Origin: CAZDRX01 sp964508225
GTDB taxonomy: Bacteria; Patescibacteriota; Gracilibacteria; Peribacterales; Peribacteraceae
Length of the DNA stretch: 64,000 bases
Assembly: GCA_964508225.1 (NCBI GenBank)
Contig: CAZDRX010000009.1
Location: 3,385 to 67,384, forward strand
Direction of reading: 5' to 3'
Part shown: piece by piece, positions 1 to 7,970 of the stretch
Layout: each line of letters starts with the position of its first letter
Position numbering within the stretch: position 1 is the stretch's first letter
Notes under the pieces: model-generated
Database searches by the model: none
Told to the model about the DNA's origin: nothing
What the model saw: only the letters and a program-made list of their open reading frames with translations
Program-made: the position numbers and the translations under genes

Positions 1-10
1 TTTGTGTGGG

Positions 11-28
11 TATAATCTCATGATTATA
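11..28. repeat. AT-rich palindrome at the window edge
   Basis: A 7-bp perfect inverted repeat (TATAATC, 4-nt spacer, GATTATA) gives a consensus TATAAT hexamer on each strand. It lies beyond the 3' end of typA. It could be a promoter for a gene to the left of the window or a divergent pair of -10 boxes. No matching -35 box can be judged because the sequence begins here. The rest of positions 1-70 shows nothing else. Confidence 0.3.
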
Positions 29-70
29 GCACAAATAAGCACTTTTTTAAAGCACACACACTCCCCTCCT

Positions 71-1870
71 CTAGGACTTCTTTGCGCGCTTGCGATCCGT
101 CTCGTCCAGAAGCTTCTTTCTGAGGCGGATACTGGTCGGCGTGACCTCCACGAGCTCGTCCTCCTGGATGTACTCGAGGGCGCCGTCGAGGGTCATGATG
201 CGGGGCGGGACGAGGCGGATGGCCTCATCGGCGCCGGATGAACGCATGTTGGAGAGCTTCTTCTCTTTGCCGACGTTCACCATGATGTCCATACCGTTCG
301 GTGACTCACCGATGATCATGCCTTCGTACACGGGCACACCGGAGCCGATGAAGAACGTGCCGCGTTCCTGCAGATGGAAGATCGCGAAGGCCACAGACTC
401 TCCCGTGATAGCGGAGATGATGGAACCCGTCGTGCGTCCCGGCATATCGCCCGCGTACGGCGCAAACTTGCTGAAGGCGTGTGTGAGGATACCGTTACCG
501 CGCGTGTCGATGATGAACTCGTTCCGGAAGCCGAGGAGACCTCGCGTGGGGATCTCGTACGTGAGGCGCGCGATGCCGTTCTTCGTTTCCATGTTCTGCA
601 TGAGACCCTTGCGGAGACCGAGCTTCTGGATGACGGCGCCGGAGACTTCCTCGGGCACGTCGATGTACGCGATTTCAAACGGTTCCAGCTTCACGCCGTT
701 CTCTTCGTGCGTGATGACTTCGGGACGTGACACGGCGAGCTCGAAGCCCTCGCGACGCATGGATTCGATGAGCACGCCAAGGTGCATTTCTCCGCGACCT
801 GATACGCGGAACGCATCCGTGCGATCCCCCACTTCGATCTTGAGTCCCACGTTCGTCTCGAGCTCTTTCTCGAGGCGCTCGCGGATGTGACGGGTGGTGA
901 CGAGCGTCCCCTCTTTGCCCGCGAACGGTGAGTTGTTGACCATGAAGTCCATCGACACCGTCGGCGGATCGATCTTGATCACCGGAAGCGGCTCGATATC
1001 CTGCTGTGTGGTGATGGTATCTCCGACGTAGACCTCGGGCAGACCCGAAAGCAGCACGACGTCGCCCGCCACGGCCTCCTTCACTTCGGCCTGATTCACA
1101 CCCTGATAGACCTTGATCTTCGTGATGCGTCCGGGCTTGCGCGTTCCGTCTGGCTTGATGACAAACACGTTCTGGTTCTGCGCGACTGTCCCGTCCGTAA
1201 TGCGTCCGATGGCCGTGCGTCCGGAGAATGTATCGTACTCGAGGTTCACGGGCTGAACACGCAGAGGCTTGGTTGCGTCATTTTCGCCGGGCTTTACTTC
1301 GCGAAGGATGAGATCGAAGAGCGGATCAAGATTCTTGGATTCGTCCGTGAGTTTGAGCTTCGCGACTCCGTCGCGTCCGATGGCGAAGATGTACGGGAAA
1401 TCGAGCTGCGTGTCGTTGGCACCGAGCTGGATGAAGAGATCGAAGACCTGTGAGAGAGCCTTCTCGGGATCCGAACCTTCGCGGTCGATCTTGTTGATGA
1501 TGACAATCGGACGGATGCCCATCTCGAGAGACTTCTTGAGCACGAAGCGGGTCTGGGGCATCGGACCGTCGAACGCGTCGACGAGGAGACAGACGCAGTC
1601 GCACATACGCAGCACGCGCTCCACTTCGGATCCGAAGTCGGCGTGACCGGGCGTATCGACGATGTTGATCTTCGTCCCCTTGTACAGGATCGAGCAGTTC
1701 TTGGCGTAGATGGTGATGCCACGCTCCTTCTCCTGATCGTTGCTGTCCATCACGCGCTCGGTGAGCTGCTGATGCGCTTCGAACGCGCCTCCCTGACGGA
1801 GGATCTGGTCGACCAGCGTGGTTTTTCCGTGGTCGATATGCGCGATGATGGCAATAGTCCTAAATTCCAT
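71..1870 (-). CDS. typA: Ribosome-associated translational GTPase TypA/BipA
   Basis: This 599-residue protein is a full-length TypA/BipA, an EF-G-like GTPase that acts on the ribosome in assembly and stress adaptation. The N-terminus carries the P-loop and G1 motif AHIDHGKTTLVDQILRQGG, then the DTPGHADFGSEVERVL G3 motif and NKIDREGSDP for G4. Domain II, the EF-G-like domains III and V, and the family's basic C-terminus (ending RKRAKKS) follow in order. The start is the ATG opening MEFRTIAIIAHIDHGK; a longer in-frame extension upstream has no family similarity and would run through the promoter. A TACACT -10 box sits 8 nt upstream with no Shine-Dalgarno, so the mRNA is predicted to be leaderless. 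Function is secure. Confidence 0.97.
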   Translation of the reverse strand: MEFRTIAIIAHIDHGKTTLVDQILRQGGAFEAHQQLTERVMDSNDQEKERGITIYAKNCSILYKGTKINIVDTPGHADFGSEVERVLRMCDCVCLLVDAFDGPMPQTRFVLKKSLEMGIRPIVIINKIDREGSDPEKALSQVFDLFIQLGANDTQLDFPYIFAIGRDGVAKLKLTDESKNLDPLFDLILREVKPGENDATKPLRVQPVNLEYDTFSGRTAIGRITDGTVAQNQNVFVIKPDGTRKPGRITKIKVYQGVNQAEVKEAVAGDVVLLSGLPEVYVGDTITTQQDIEPLPVIKIDPPTVSMDFMVNNSPFAGKEGTLVTTRHIRERLEKELETNVGLKIEVGDRTDAFRVSGRGEMHLGVLIESMRREGFELAVSRPEVITHEENGVKLEPFEIAYIDVPEEVSGAVIQKLGLRKGLMQNMETKNGIARLTYEIPTRGLLGFRNEFIIDTRGNGILTHAFSKFAPYAGDMPGRTTGSIISAITGESVAFAIFHLQERGTFFIGSGVPVYEGMIIGESPNGMDIMVNVGKEKKLSNMRSSGADEAIRLVPPRIMTLDGALEYIQEDELVEVTPTSIRLRKKLLDETDRKRAKKS

Positions 1871-1878
1871 GACGCTGT

Positions 1879-1906
1879 AGTGTAGCGGTTTTTTTGTCGG
1901 TGTACA
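1879..1906 (-). promoter_or_regulatory. Predicted typA promoter (leaderless)
   Basis: On the minus strand, TGTACA (1901-1906) and TACACT (1879-1884) are separated by 16 nt, and the -10 box ends 8 nt before the typA ATG. Transcription would start at or next to the start codon. Confidence 0.5.
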
Positions 1907-1930
1907 GCCCTCCACAGCACTTCAGACCCC

Positions 1931-2638
1931 CTACACGTGGCGACGCAGAACAAACATGGGCGGCACGGCACGCTTGGTGTCCTGCACCCGGCTCCTCATC
2001 ATGCTGGGGCAGAAGCTGCCGAGAACGAAGTCGCCGCATTCGGCACCGAACTCCTGCACATAGTTACTCATATGAGCCGCCATATTCAGAAGGCGGGGAG
2101 GTCTCATCTCAGGTGCAAGCAAAAGAAATGCATTCAGATTCCGGAGCCGGTCATCCTCAGGACTCAGATCCTTGAGAATATCGCGGGAAGTCTCGAGTGC
2201 GGAAAACAATGCACCTCCACTCGAATTCTCTCGCGAGACGGCGGAAATCCAGATACGTCCGTTCCGGAGAGAAGGTCCGACATACGGACAATGCTGACTG
2301 ATCGTTTCACGGAGCCAGCGGTGCGTCTCAGCAAATGTGTGCAGAATCCCCTGGTCCGGGATTTCCGTATCCTGATCACTGAGAAACTCGTCCATGTTGA
2401 TGTAGGAGAATGCGTGAGGATCAGTGTCACCGGAGGGGTGGAGCGCTCCGATCTCCCTCACGACATTCTGAAAGTCTCCCGTGCGCCGCTCCCCTGCCAC
2501 CGTATGGAAGATCTCCGCACGCGACTTCTCGTGGATCCGGTCGATGCCGTACTTCTCGGCGATGCGCCAACGGTCAACAGCGTCGAAGACTTCGGTAGTC
2601 TCGCACGTCGATCGTCGTTCGAGTATCTGAGGCGTCAT
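1931..2638 (-). CDS. Hypothetical protein (235 aa)
   Basis: I do not recognise this family. The 235-residue protein has no signal peptide or membrane segment and reads as a soluble, mixed alpha/beta protein with many charged residues; it ends in a basic tail (MFVLRRHV). The opposite strand is also open over almost the same span (1937-2653). The minus frame is preferred because it has more protein-like composition, and a good promoter (TTGACA, 16 nt, TATTAA) lies just upstream of its ATG. It runs divergently from purF and is followed by typA on the same strand, about 60 nt away. No role can be inferred. Confidence 0.6.
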   Translation of the reverse strand: MTPQILERRSTCETTEVFDAVDRWRIAEKYGIDRIHEKSRAEIFHTVAGERRTGDFQNVVREIGALHPSGDTDPHAFSYINMDEFLSDQDTEIPDQGILHTFAETHRWLRETISQHCPYVGPSLRNGRIWISAVSRENSSGGALFSALETSRDILKDLSPEDDRLRNLNAFLLLAPEMRPPRLLNMAAHMSNYVQEFGAECGDFVLGSFCPSMMRSRVQDTKRAVPPMFVLRRHV

Positions 2639-2662
2639 GCAGATGCAGGGTGAGGAGGTGAA

Positions 2663-2690
2663 TTAATACGGAAGTCATCATCGTTGTCAA
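2663..2690 (-). promoter_or_regulatory. Predicted promoter of the 235-aa hypothetical gene
   Basis: The minus strand carries a perfect TTGACA (2685-2690), a 16-nt spacer and TATTAA (2663-2668). The leader to the ATG at 2638 is about 18-20 nt and is pyrimidine-rich, without a Shine-Dalgarno sequence. Confidence 0.5.
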
Positions 2691-2749
2691 AAAACCTGAG
2701 GCACCGGAAATGCTGGTGCGCTTTCCAGAGCGAAACGAATGCTCCGGTC

Positions 2750-2777
2750 TTGCGGAGAGACCGCAACTCTGTACAAT
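2750..2777 (+). promoter_or_regulatory. Predicted purF promoter
   Basis: TTGCGG (2750-2755) and TACAAT (2772-2777) are 16 nt apart. The predicted start of transcription is near 2784, which gives a leader of about 75 nt before purF. No purine riboswitch-like structure was evident in that leader by eye. Confidence 0.5.
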
Positions 2778-2783
2778 GCACCC

Positions 2784-2855
2784 ATGGTAGGTACCCCCCC
2801 TTCCGCGGCCTTTTCCTTTCCGGACAAGGCGTGCTTCTGCGTTCCCGCCTTCTAG
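2784..2855 (+). other. Possible 23-codon upstream reading frame before purF
   Basis: An ATG at the predicted transcription start opens a 23-codon frame with two cysteine codons (CFC). It ends in TAG 3 nt before the purF ATG. It could be a leader peptide whose translation is coupled to purF, or it could be chance. Nothing beyond its placement supports it. Confidence 0.18.
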
Positions 2856-2858
2856 CCC

Positions 2859-4364
2859 ATGTGTGGAATTATCGCCGTCTCCGGCTACCGCGACGTCATC
2901 CAGGAACTCTACGACGGACTCATCGTGCTCCAGCACCGCGGACAGGACGCAGCGGGCATCGTCACCTACGACAACCAGTTCCACCTCAAGAAGTCGACGG
3001 GCATGGTGAGCGAAGTCTTCCACAAGAGCTCACTCGAGCGCCTGAAGGGCCCGATGGGCATCGGTCACGTCCGTTACCCGACCGCCGGATGCAGCAGCGA
3101 ATTCGAGGCACAGCCGTTCTTCGTGAACTCCCCCTTCGGCATGGCGCTCGCGCACAACGGCAACCTCACGAACGCAGCGCAGCTCGCACGCGAGATCAAG
3201 GAGTACGACTACCGCCACCTCAATACGAACTCGGACTCCGAGGTGCTGCTCAACGTCTTCTCGCTCGCACTCCGCAAGCAGCGTCCCAATCACCTGACGG
3301 CCGAGCACGTCTTCCGCGCGGTGAAGATGGTCTTCCGGCGCTGCAAAGGCGCCTACTCGGTCGTGTCACTCATCGGCGGTCACGGCATCGTCGCCTTCCG
3401 CGATCCGCACGGCATCCGTCCGCTCCAGCTCGCACGCAAGCGCTACGGCATGAAGTACGAGTACATGGTCGCGTCCGAGAACACGGTCTTCAAAGCGCTC
3501 GACTACGAGTTTATGCGGGACATCCAGCCGGGTGAAGTCGTCTTCATCGACAAGAACAACCGTCTGCACTCCCGCGTGGTGAAGCAAGGCACACTCAATC
3601 CGTGCATCTTCGAGTGGGTGTACCTCGCCGCTCCGGATTCCACGATCGACGGCGTGAACGTCTACAAGGCGCGCGTCCGCATGGGAGAGTATCTCGCAAA
3701 GCAGATCCGCGCCGCGGGCATCCAGATCGATTCCGTGATCCCGATTCCGGACACCGGGCGTCCCGCCGCTGCCGGTCTCGCCGACAAGCTCAAAGTCCGC
3801 TACCGCGAGGGCTTCGTGAAGAACCGCTACATCGGACGCACGTTCATCATGCCCGGTCAGGAAGTCCGCAAGCGCAGCCTGAACTTCAAGCTTCACCCGA
3901 TCGACCTCGAGTTCAAAGGCAACAGCGTGCTCCTCGTGGACGACTCCATCGTCCGCGGCAACACGAGCAGGAAGATCGTCGAGATGGCGAGGAAAGCGGG
4001 AGCCAAGAAGGTCTACTTCGCCTCGGCATCGCCGCCGATCATCGGTCCCGATCCGTACGGCATCGATCTCCCGACAACCACGGAGCTCATCGCCGCCAAT
4101 CACTCCATCGAGGAGATCCGCAAAGCGATCGGCGCGGACGGCCTCTTCTACAACAGCATCGATGACATGCGGAAATCCATCCGCGTGGGTAACCAGAAGA
4201 TTCGACACTTCAGTGAGGGCTGCTTCACCGGCAAGTATCCGACGCCCGAAGTGACCCCGAAGCTTCTCAAGAGCATGGGCTGCGGCCGCAACGAAACACG
4301 GGAGTCCTTCAACCGCGAACAGGAGCACAACCCTGATCAGACGAAGATGATGTCGCTTGTGTGA
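2859..4364 (+). CDS. purF: Amidophosphoribosyltransferase PurF
   Basis: PurF makes 5-phosphoribosylamine from PRPP and glutamine, the first committed step of purine synthesis. The 501-residue protein begins MCGIIAVSGYRD, so Cys2 becomes the N-terminal nucleophile of the class II glutaminase domain with no propeptide to remove. LQHRGQDAAGI, the RYPTAG segment and ALAHNGNLTNA are typical glutaminase motifs. The C-terminal phosphoribosyltransferase domain has IPIPDTGRPAAAGLA and the PRPP-binding loop VLLVDDSIVRGNTSRKIV. It is followed by purD 17 nt downstream on the same strand, so the pair is probably one operon. The length is ordinary for the family. Confidence 0.97.
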   Translation: MCGIIAVSGYRDVIQELYDGLIVLQHRGQDAAGIVTYDNQFHLKKSTGMVSEVFHKSSLERLKGPMGIGHVRYPTAGCSSEFEAQPFFVNSPFGMALAHNGNLTNAAQLAREIKEYDYRHLNTNSDSEVLLNVFSLALRKQRPNHLTAEHVFRAVKMVFRRCKGAYSVVSLIGGHGIVAFRDPHGIRPLQLARKRYGMKYEYMVASENTVFKALDYEFMRDIQPGEVVFIDKNNRLHSRVVKQGTLNPCIFEWVYLAAPDSTIDGVNVYKARVRMGEYLAKQIRAAGIQIDSVIPIPDTGRPAAAGLADKLKVRYREGFVKNRYIGRTFIMPGQEVRKRSLNFKLHPIDLEFKGNSVLLVDDSIVRGNTSRKIVEMARKAGAKKVYFASASPPIIGPDPYGIDLPTTTELIAANHSIEEIRKAIGADGLFYNSIDDMRKSIRVGNQKIRHFSEGCFTGKYPTPEVTPKLLKSMGCGRNETRESFNREQEHNPDQTKMMSLV

Positions 4365-4381
4365 TGTGATAAGGTGCACGC

Positions 4382-5734
4382 ATGAATATCTTCCTCGTTT
4401 CGAACTCCGCACGCGGTGAAGCGATCGCCGATGCTTTCTCTCGCAGTCCGCAGAAACCGGACATCTTCGTGGCATCCACGGTGAAGAGTCCCGGGTTCCA
4501 GAAGTACGCGAAAGAGCTGAACGTCGTGGACATCATGAGCCTCTCGAAAATGGTCGACCTCGCGAAGAAGTGCAAAGCCGACTTCGCCTTCGTCGCGCCG
4601 GATGATCCGATTGGCGCAGGAATCGCAGACCGTCTGGAAGCCGCAGGAATCCCCTGCGTGGCTCCCAGGAAGAACCTTGCAAGGATTGAGTCGAGCAAGA
4701 GCTTCGCACGCGAACTCATGAAGAAGCACGGCATCGACGCAAGTCCCCACTTCCGTGTGTTCACCATGTCTTCCGTCGACCAGAAGAAACAGACGGAGAT
4801 CGACATCCGCGGCTACCTCGAGCATGAGCTGCACGGGCACTACGTGGTGAAGTACGACGCCCTCAAGGGCGGCAAGGGTGTGAAAGTGAGCGGCGAGCAC
4901 CTCATGACCATCGACGTCGGAGCCAAGTATGCGATGGAGTGTCTGAACGAGTGCGGCACGGTGGTGATCGAGGAGAAGCTCATCGGCGTCGAATTCAGTC
5001 TCATGTCCTTCGTTTCGGGAACCAAAGTCGTGGACATGCCCGCCGTGCAGGACCACAAGCGCGCAAACAGTGAAGACACGGGGCCGAACACGGGAGGCAT
5101 GGGCACGTACAGCGATGTCGGACATGGACTCCCCTTCCTCACCGCCGACGACGTGAAGCAGGCGAGCGAGATCAACCAGAAGATCGCGGAAGCACTCCTC
5201 AAGGAATGCAATGAGCCGTACAAAGGCATTCTCTACGGTGGATTCATCGCGGTGGAAGATGGCGTAAAGGTGATCGAGTACAACGCACGCTTCGGCGATC
5301 CGGAAGCGCTCAACGTGCTCCCCCTCCTCGAGTCCGACTTCGTCGAGATCTGCCAGAGCATCATCAAGGGGACGCTCACTCCCGATCTCGTCCGGTTCCA
5401 GAAGAAGGCGACCGTCTGCAAATACATCGTTCCGAAGAGTTACCCCGAGGGGAAGAAGGAAGTGGGTCAGAAAGTGCTCGTTCCGGACACCATCTCGGAG
5501 AATGCGCGCATCTACTACGGTGACGTCTCGCTTGATCCGACGAACGCCATCCTCCTCGGAGGCTCGCGCAGTATCGGGATCGTGGGTATCGGAGAATCGC
5601 TTGCAGAAGCCGAACAAGCTGCTTCCACGGTCTGTGAAAAAGTGGTCGGACCCGTTCGCTACCGCTCGGACATCGGCACCGTGGATTCCATCCAGCGCAG
5701 AGTGGACCTCATGCACAAGATGCGGTCGCGCTAG
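4382..5734 (+). CDS. purD: Phosphoribosylamine-glycine ligase PurD
   Basis: PurD joins phosphoribosylamine to glycine with ATP, the step after PurF. The 450-residue protein has an N-terminal Rossmann-like subdomain (MNIFLVSNSARGEAIADAF), then the ATP-grasp core with YDALKGGKGVKVSGEH, the loop PNTGGMGTYSDVGHG and the metal-binding segment VIEYNARFGDPE. The C-terminal domain is complete. An AAGGTG stretch upstream of the ATG may serve as a weak ribosome-binding site. The gene ends in CTAG, a palindrome that also supplies the stop codon of the convergent prfA. No other purine genes are in the window. Confidence 0.95.
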   Translation: MNIFLVSNSARGEAIADAFSRSPQKPDIFVASTVKSPGFQKYAKELNVVDIMSLSKMVDLAKKCKADFAFVAPDDPIGAGIADRLEAAGIPCVAPRKNLARIESSKSFARELMKKHGIDASPHFRVFTMSSVDQKKQTEIDIRGYLEHELHGHYVVKYDALKGGKGVKVSGEHLMTIDVGAKYAMECLNECGTVVIEEKLIGVEFSLMSFVSGTKVVDMPAVQDHKRANSEDTGPNTGGMGTYSDVGHGLPFLTADDVKQASEINQKIAEALLKECNEPYKGILYGGFIAVEDGVKVIEYNARFGDPEALNVLPLLESDFVEICQSIIKGTLTPDLVRFQKKATVCKYIVPKSYPEGKKEVGQKVLVPDTISENARIYYGDVSLDPTNAILLGGSRSIGIVGIGESLAEAEQAASTVCEKVVGPVRYRSDIGTVDSIQRRVDLMHKMRSR

Positions 5735-6786
5735 ACTCTCTTCAGGAGTTCTTCCTCTTCCCACTTCTTCATCGCGGCCACGATATCGTCCAGCTGTCCT
5801 TCCATGATGGCGGGGAGATTGCTGAAGTTCTCATTGATGCGGTGGTCGGTCACGCGATCCTGCGGGAAGTTGTACGTGCGGATCTTCTCGCTCCTGTCGC
5901 CCGTGCCCACCTGTCCGGAACGCATGTCGGTACGTTCCTTCGCGAGACGCTCCTGCTCTGCAGCGTAGAGACGGCTCCGGAGCAGCGACATCGCCAGCGC
6001 ACGGTTCTTGAGCTGGGAACGCTCGGTCTGACAGGCAACGACGACGCCGCTCGGGATGTGCGTGATGCGGATGGCACTCTCGGTCTTGTTCACGTGCTGA
6101 CCTCCTGCGCCGCCGGAACGGTACGTGTCGATTTTGAGATCCTGCGCCCGTACCTCGATATCCACTTCCTCGGCCTCGGGAAGAATGGCTACGGTCGTTG
6201 TGGAGGTATGCACTCTTCCTTTTGCCTCTGTTGCGGGAATGCGCTGAACACGGTGGACACCCGACTCGAATTTGAGTTCACCGTACACACCCACTCCCTC
6301 GATACGAGCAGACGCCTCTTTCACTCCTCCGGCGTCGGCTTCCGATACATCGAGAAGCTCAGTCTTCCAGCCCTTCTGCTCAGCATAACGCAGATACATC
6401 TTGAGCTGCTCTGCCGCGAAGAGGGCTGCCTCCTCTCCTCCCGCACCAGCACGCACTTCGAGAATGACGCTCTTCTCATCATCGGGGTTTCTCGGGATGA
6501 GGAGGCGCTTCATCTTCTCAAGGAGCTGAGGCTGACGCTCTCTGGCCTTGCCTGCTTCCTCTGCGGCCATGGCCTTCAGTTCAGGATCGCCGCCGAATGC
6601 CGCCTCGTCCTTGATCGCTGTCTCGCAACGATCAAACTCAACGAGAAGTGCCTCAAGCGGCTCGATCTGTTTGATGCGACGTGCGATCTTCGTGACCTCC
6701 TTCTGATCTCCGTACACAGCAGGGTCTTCCATCCTCCTGCGAAGGACTTTCAGTTCCTCAGCCGCTGCTCTGACTTTTTCGATCAT
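5731..6786 (-). CDS. prfA: Peptide chain release factor 1
   Basis: This is release factor 1, which reads UAA and UAG and triggers peptide release. The 351-residue protein has the catalytic GGQ in SGGAGGQHVNKTESAIR and the RF1 stop-codon-reading tripeptide PAT in RVQRIPATEAKGRVHTS; RF2 would have SPF there. RTYNFPQDRVTDHRI is also RF1-typical. The start chosen is ATG opening MIEKVRAAAEELKVL; upstream in-frame codons have no family match. A TATCCT box lies 9 nt before that ATG. Its stop shares a CTAG palindrome with the purD stop (4-nt convergent overlap). RF2 is not in the window, but UGA clearly ends genes here, including purF and hisS, so UGA is not reassigned. Confidence 0.96.
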   Translation of the reverse strand: MIEKVRAAAEELKVLRRRMEDPAVYGDQKEVTKIARRIKQIEPLEALLVEFDRCETAIKDEAAFGGDPELKAMAAEEAGKARERQPQLLEKMKRLLIPRNPDDEKSVILEVRAGAGGEEAALFAAEQLKMYLRYAEQKGWKTELLDVSEADAGGVKEASARIEGVGVYGELKFESGVHRVQRIPATEAKGRVHTSTTTVAILPEAEEVDIEVRAQDLKIDTYRSGGAGGQHVNKTESAIRITHIPSGVVVACQTERSQLKNRALAMSLLRSRLYAAEQERLAKERTDMRSGQVGTGDRSEKIRTYNFPQDRVTDHRINENFSNLPAIMEGQLDDIVAAMKKWEEEELLKRV

Positions 6787-6830
6787 GATGAGAGGAGGAT
6801 ACCGAAGGTACCCATATGGCATGGGCGTCG

Positions 6831-7916
6831 CTAACGCGCTGCCTGATCGAGCGCGTCGAACTTGAAGCAGGCAAGGCCCGCGTCATGATTCCAGAAGACG
6901 TCGTAATCCAGATTCCTCGTGAGCGCGAAGCTTGCGCAGAGCTGGTATGTGGACATGCCGGTTCTGTTGTAACGGTAGGACTCTCCGGTCTCCGGATCGA
7001 CGATGCGCACCTTCTCATACTGTGCGTTCGCGACGACATCTTCCAGAGTGTCCGGCAGCGGCTTCGGCAGTCTGACCGGTGCAGGTGTCACGACGGGCTT
7101 ATTGAGACCATAGACCTGCGTGAGAATTTCGTTCTGGATCGACCGGAGATCGCCAAGACGCTGCTCATCGAAACGCTCGGCGCGTCCCTGCATGGGAGTA
7201 CCGGCAAGCAAAATACCGTAGAGAACGGCAGCACCCGTGATGACGATGGAGATCCCGAGGAACTTCCTGTGCATCGAACTTCCCGCATAGTGCTCCGCGT
7301 CCATCCGGAGAACATTGAAGTAGTAGATGAACGGCAGACCGCTCAGGACAAGAATCGACGAAACTTTCAGGAGGAACCTCGTGGAGAGCTCTCCGTTGAG
7401 GAGATAGAAGAGCAAGGTGATGCCGTCGCCAAGCAGCGTGCAGGCCGTGACAAAGAGCGTCAGGTACGTAAGCCACTTGCGGACTCCGGACGAGAGCTTT
7501 TCGGGCTGCGCCTTGAATTCGCGATGAAGAATACGGGAGAGAAGAACGAAGAGCGGATAGGAAACGATGATCACCGCGATGGACCAGCGGATGCCGGCGA
7601 AGTCTGCGTCACTCGAGTACTGATACTCGCGCATGGCCGCATCAGGGAAAAGCCTGCCGATGTAATCGAATGCCAGAATGACGAGGCTGATGACCGTGGA
7701 ATACAGCGTCGTGAAGGTGAGCAGGTGAAAGAACGCATCCTTCGCTGAGCCGGTATCGGGGGGCATCGGAACAGTCATATCGAGCGTGCCGGAGGCCAGC
7801 GCCGTTGCGATATCCTTCTCCTTCCATCCGGATGACAGGAGGAGCATGCGGATCGTCTGATGATCCATGCCCTTGGAACGGGCGTGAGCGATGAAAGATT
7901 CGATCTTGGAAGCCAT
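6831..7916 (-). CDS. Multi-pass membrane protein, DUF5671-like
   Basis: The 361-residue protein starts with a short helical domain (MASKIESFIAHARSKGM to GWKEKDIATAL, a UBA-like or swarming-like N-terminal helix bundle) and continues with about six hydrophobic segments (residues about 65-245). It ends in a soluble tail of about 110 residues with a YRYNRTGMSTYQLCASF segment. This layout matches the DUF5671 membrane proteins common in candidate-phyla-radiation genomes; the family call is from memory of that pattern. The function is unknown. It is divergent from mnmA, and its TAGAAT -10 box lies 8 nt before the ATG, so it is probably leaderless. The stop is 44 nt from the prfA start, so the two may be co-transcribed. 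Confidence 0.8.
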   Translation of the reverse strand: MASKIESFIAHARSKGMDHQTIRMLLLSSGWKEKDIATALASGTLDMTVPMPPDTGSAKDAFFHLLTFTTLYSTVISLVILAFDYIGRLFPDAAMREYQYSSDADFAGIRWSIAVIIVSYPLFVLLSRILHREFKAQPEKLSSGVRKWLTYLTLFVTACTLLGDGITLLFYLLNGELSTRFLLKVSSILVLSGLPFIYYFNVLRMDAEHYAGSSMHRKFLGISIVITGAAVLYGILLAGTPMQGRAERFDEQRLGDLRSIQNEILTQVYGLNKPVVTPAPVRLPKPLPDTLEDVVANAQYEKVRIVDPETGESYRYNRTGMSTYQLCASFALTRNLDYDVFWNHDAGLACFKFDALDQAAR

Positions 7917-7922
7917 AGGTCA

Positions 7923-7964
7923 GCATTCTACGTCGCTTCTCGGGGCGGCGCCACTGTAGAATGC
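7923..7964. promoter_or_regulatory. Divergent promoters within a perfect inverted repeat
   Basis: GCATTCTAC (7923-7931) and GTAGAATGC (7956-7964) form a perfect 9-bp inverted repeat with a 24-nt spacer. Each arm contains a TAGAAT -10 hexamer, one reading left into the DUF5671-like gene and one reading right into mnmA, each 8 nt from its ATG. The two -35 regions must overlap inside the GC-rich spacer. Confidence 0.5.
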
Positions 7965-7970
7965 ACCGGA

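Noticed and set aside
1937..2653. A 238-codon plus-strand frame opposite the 235-codon hypothetical gene
   Set aside because: The minus frame has more protein-like composition and a well-placed promoter; the two cannot both be assumed real.
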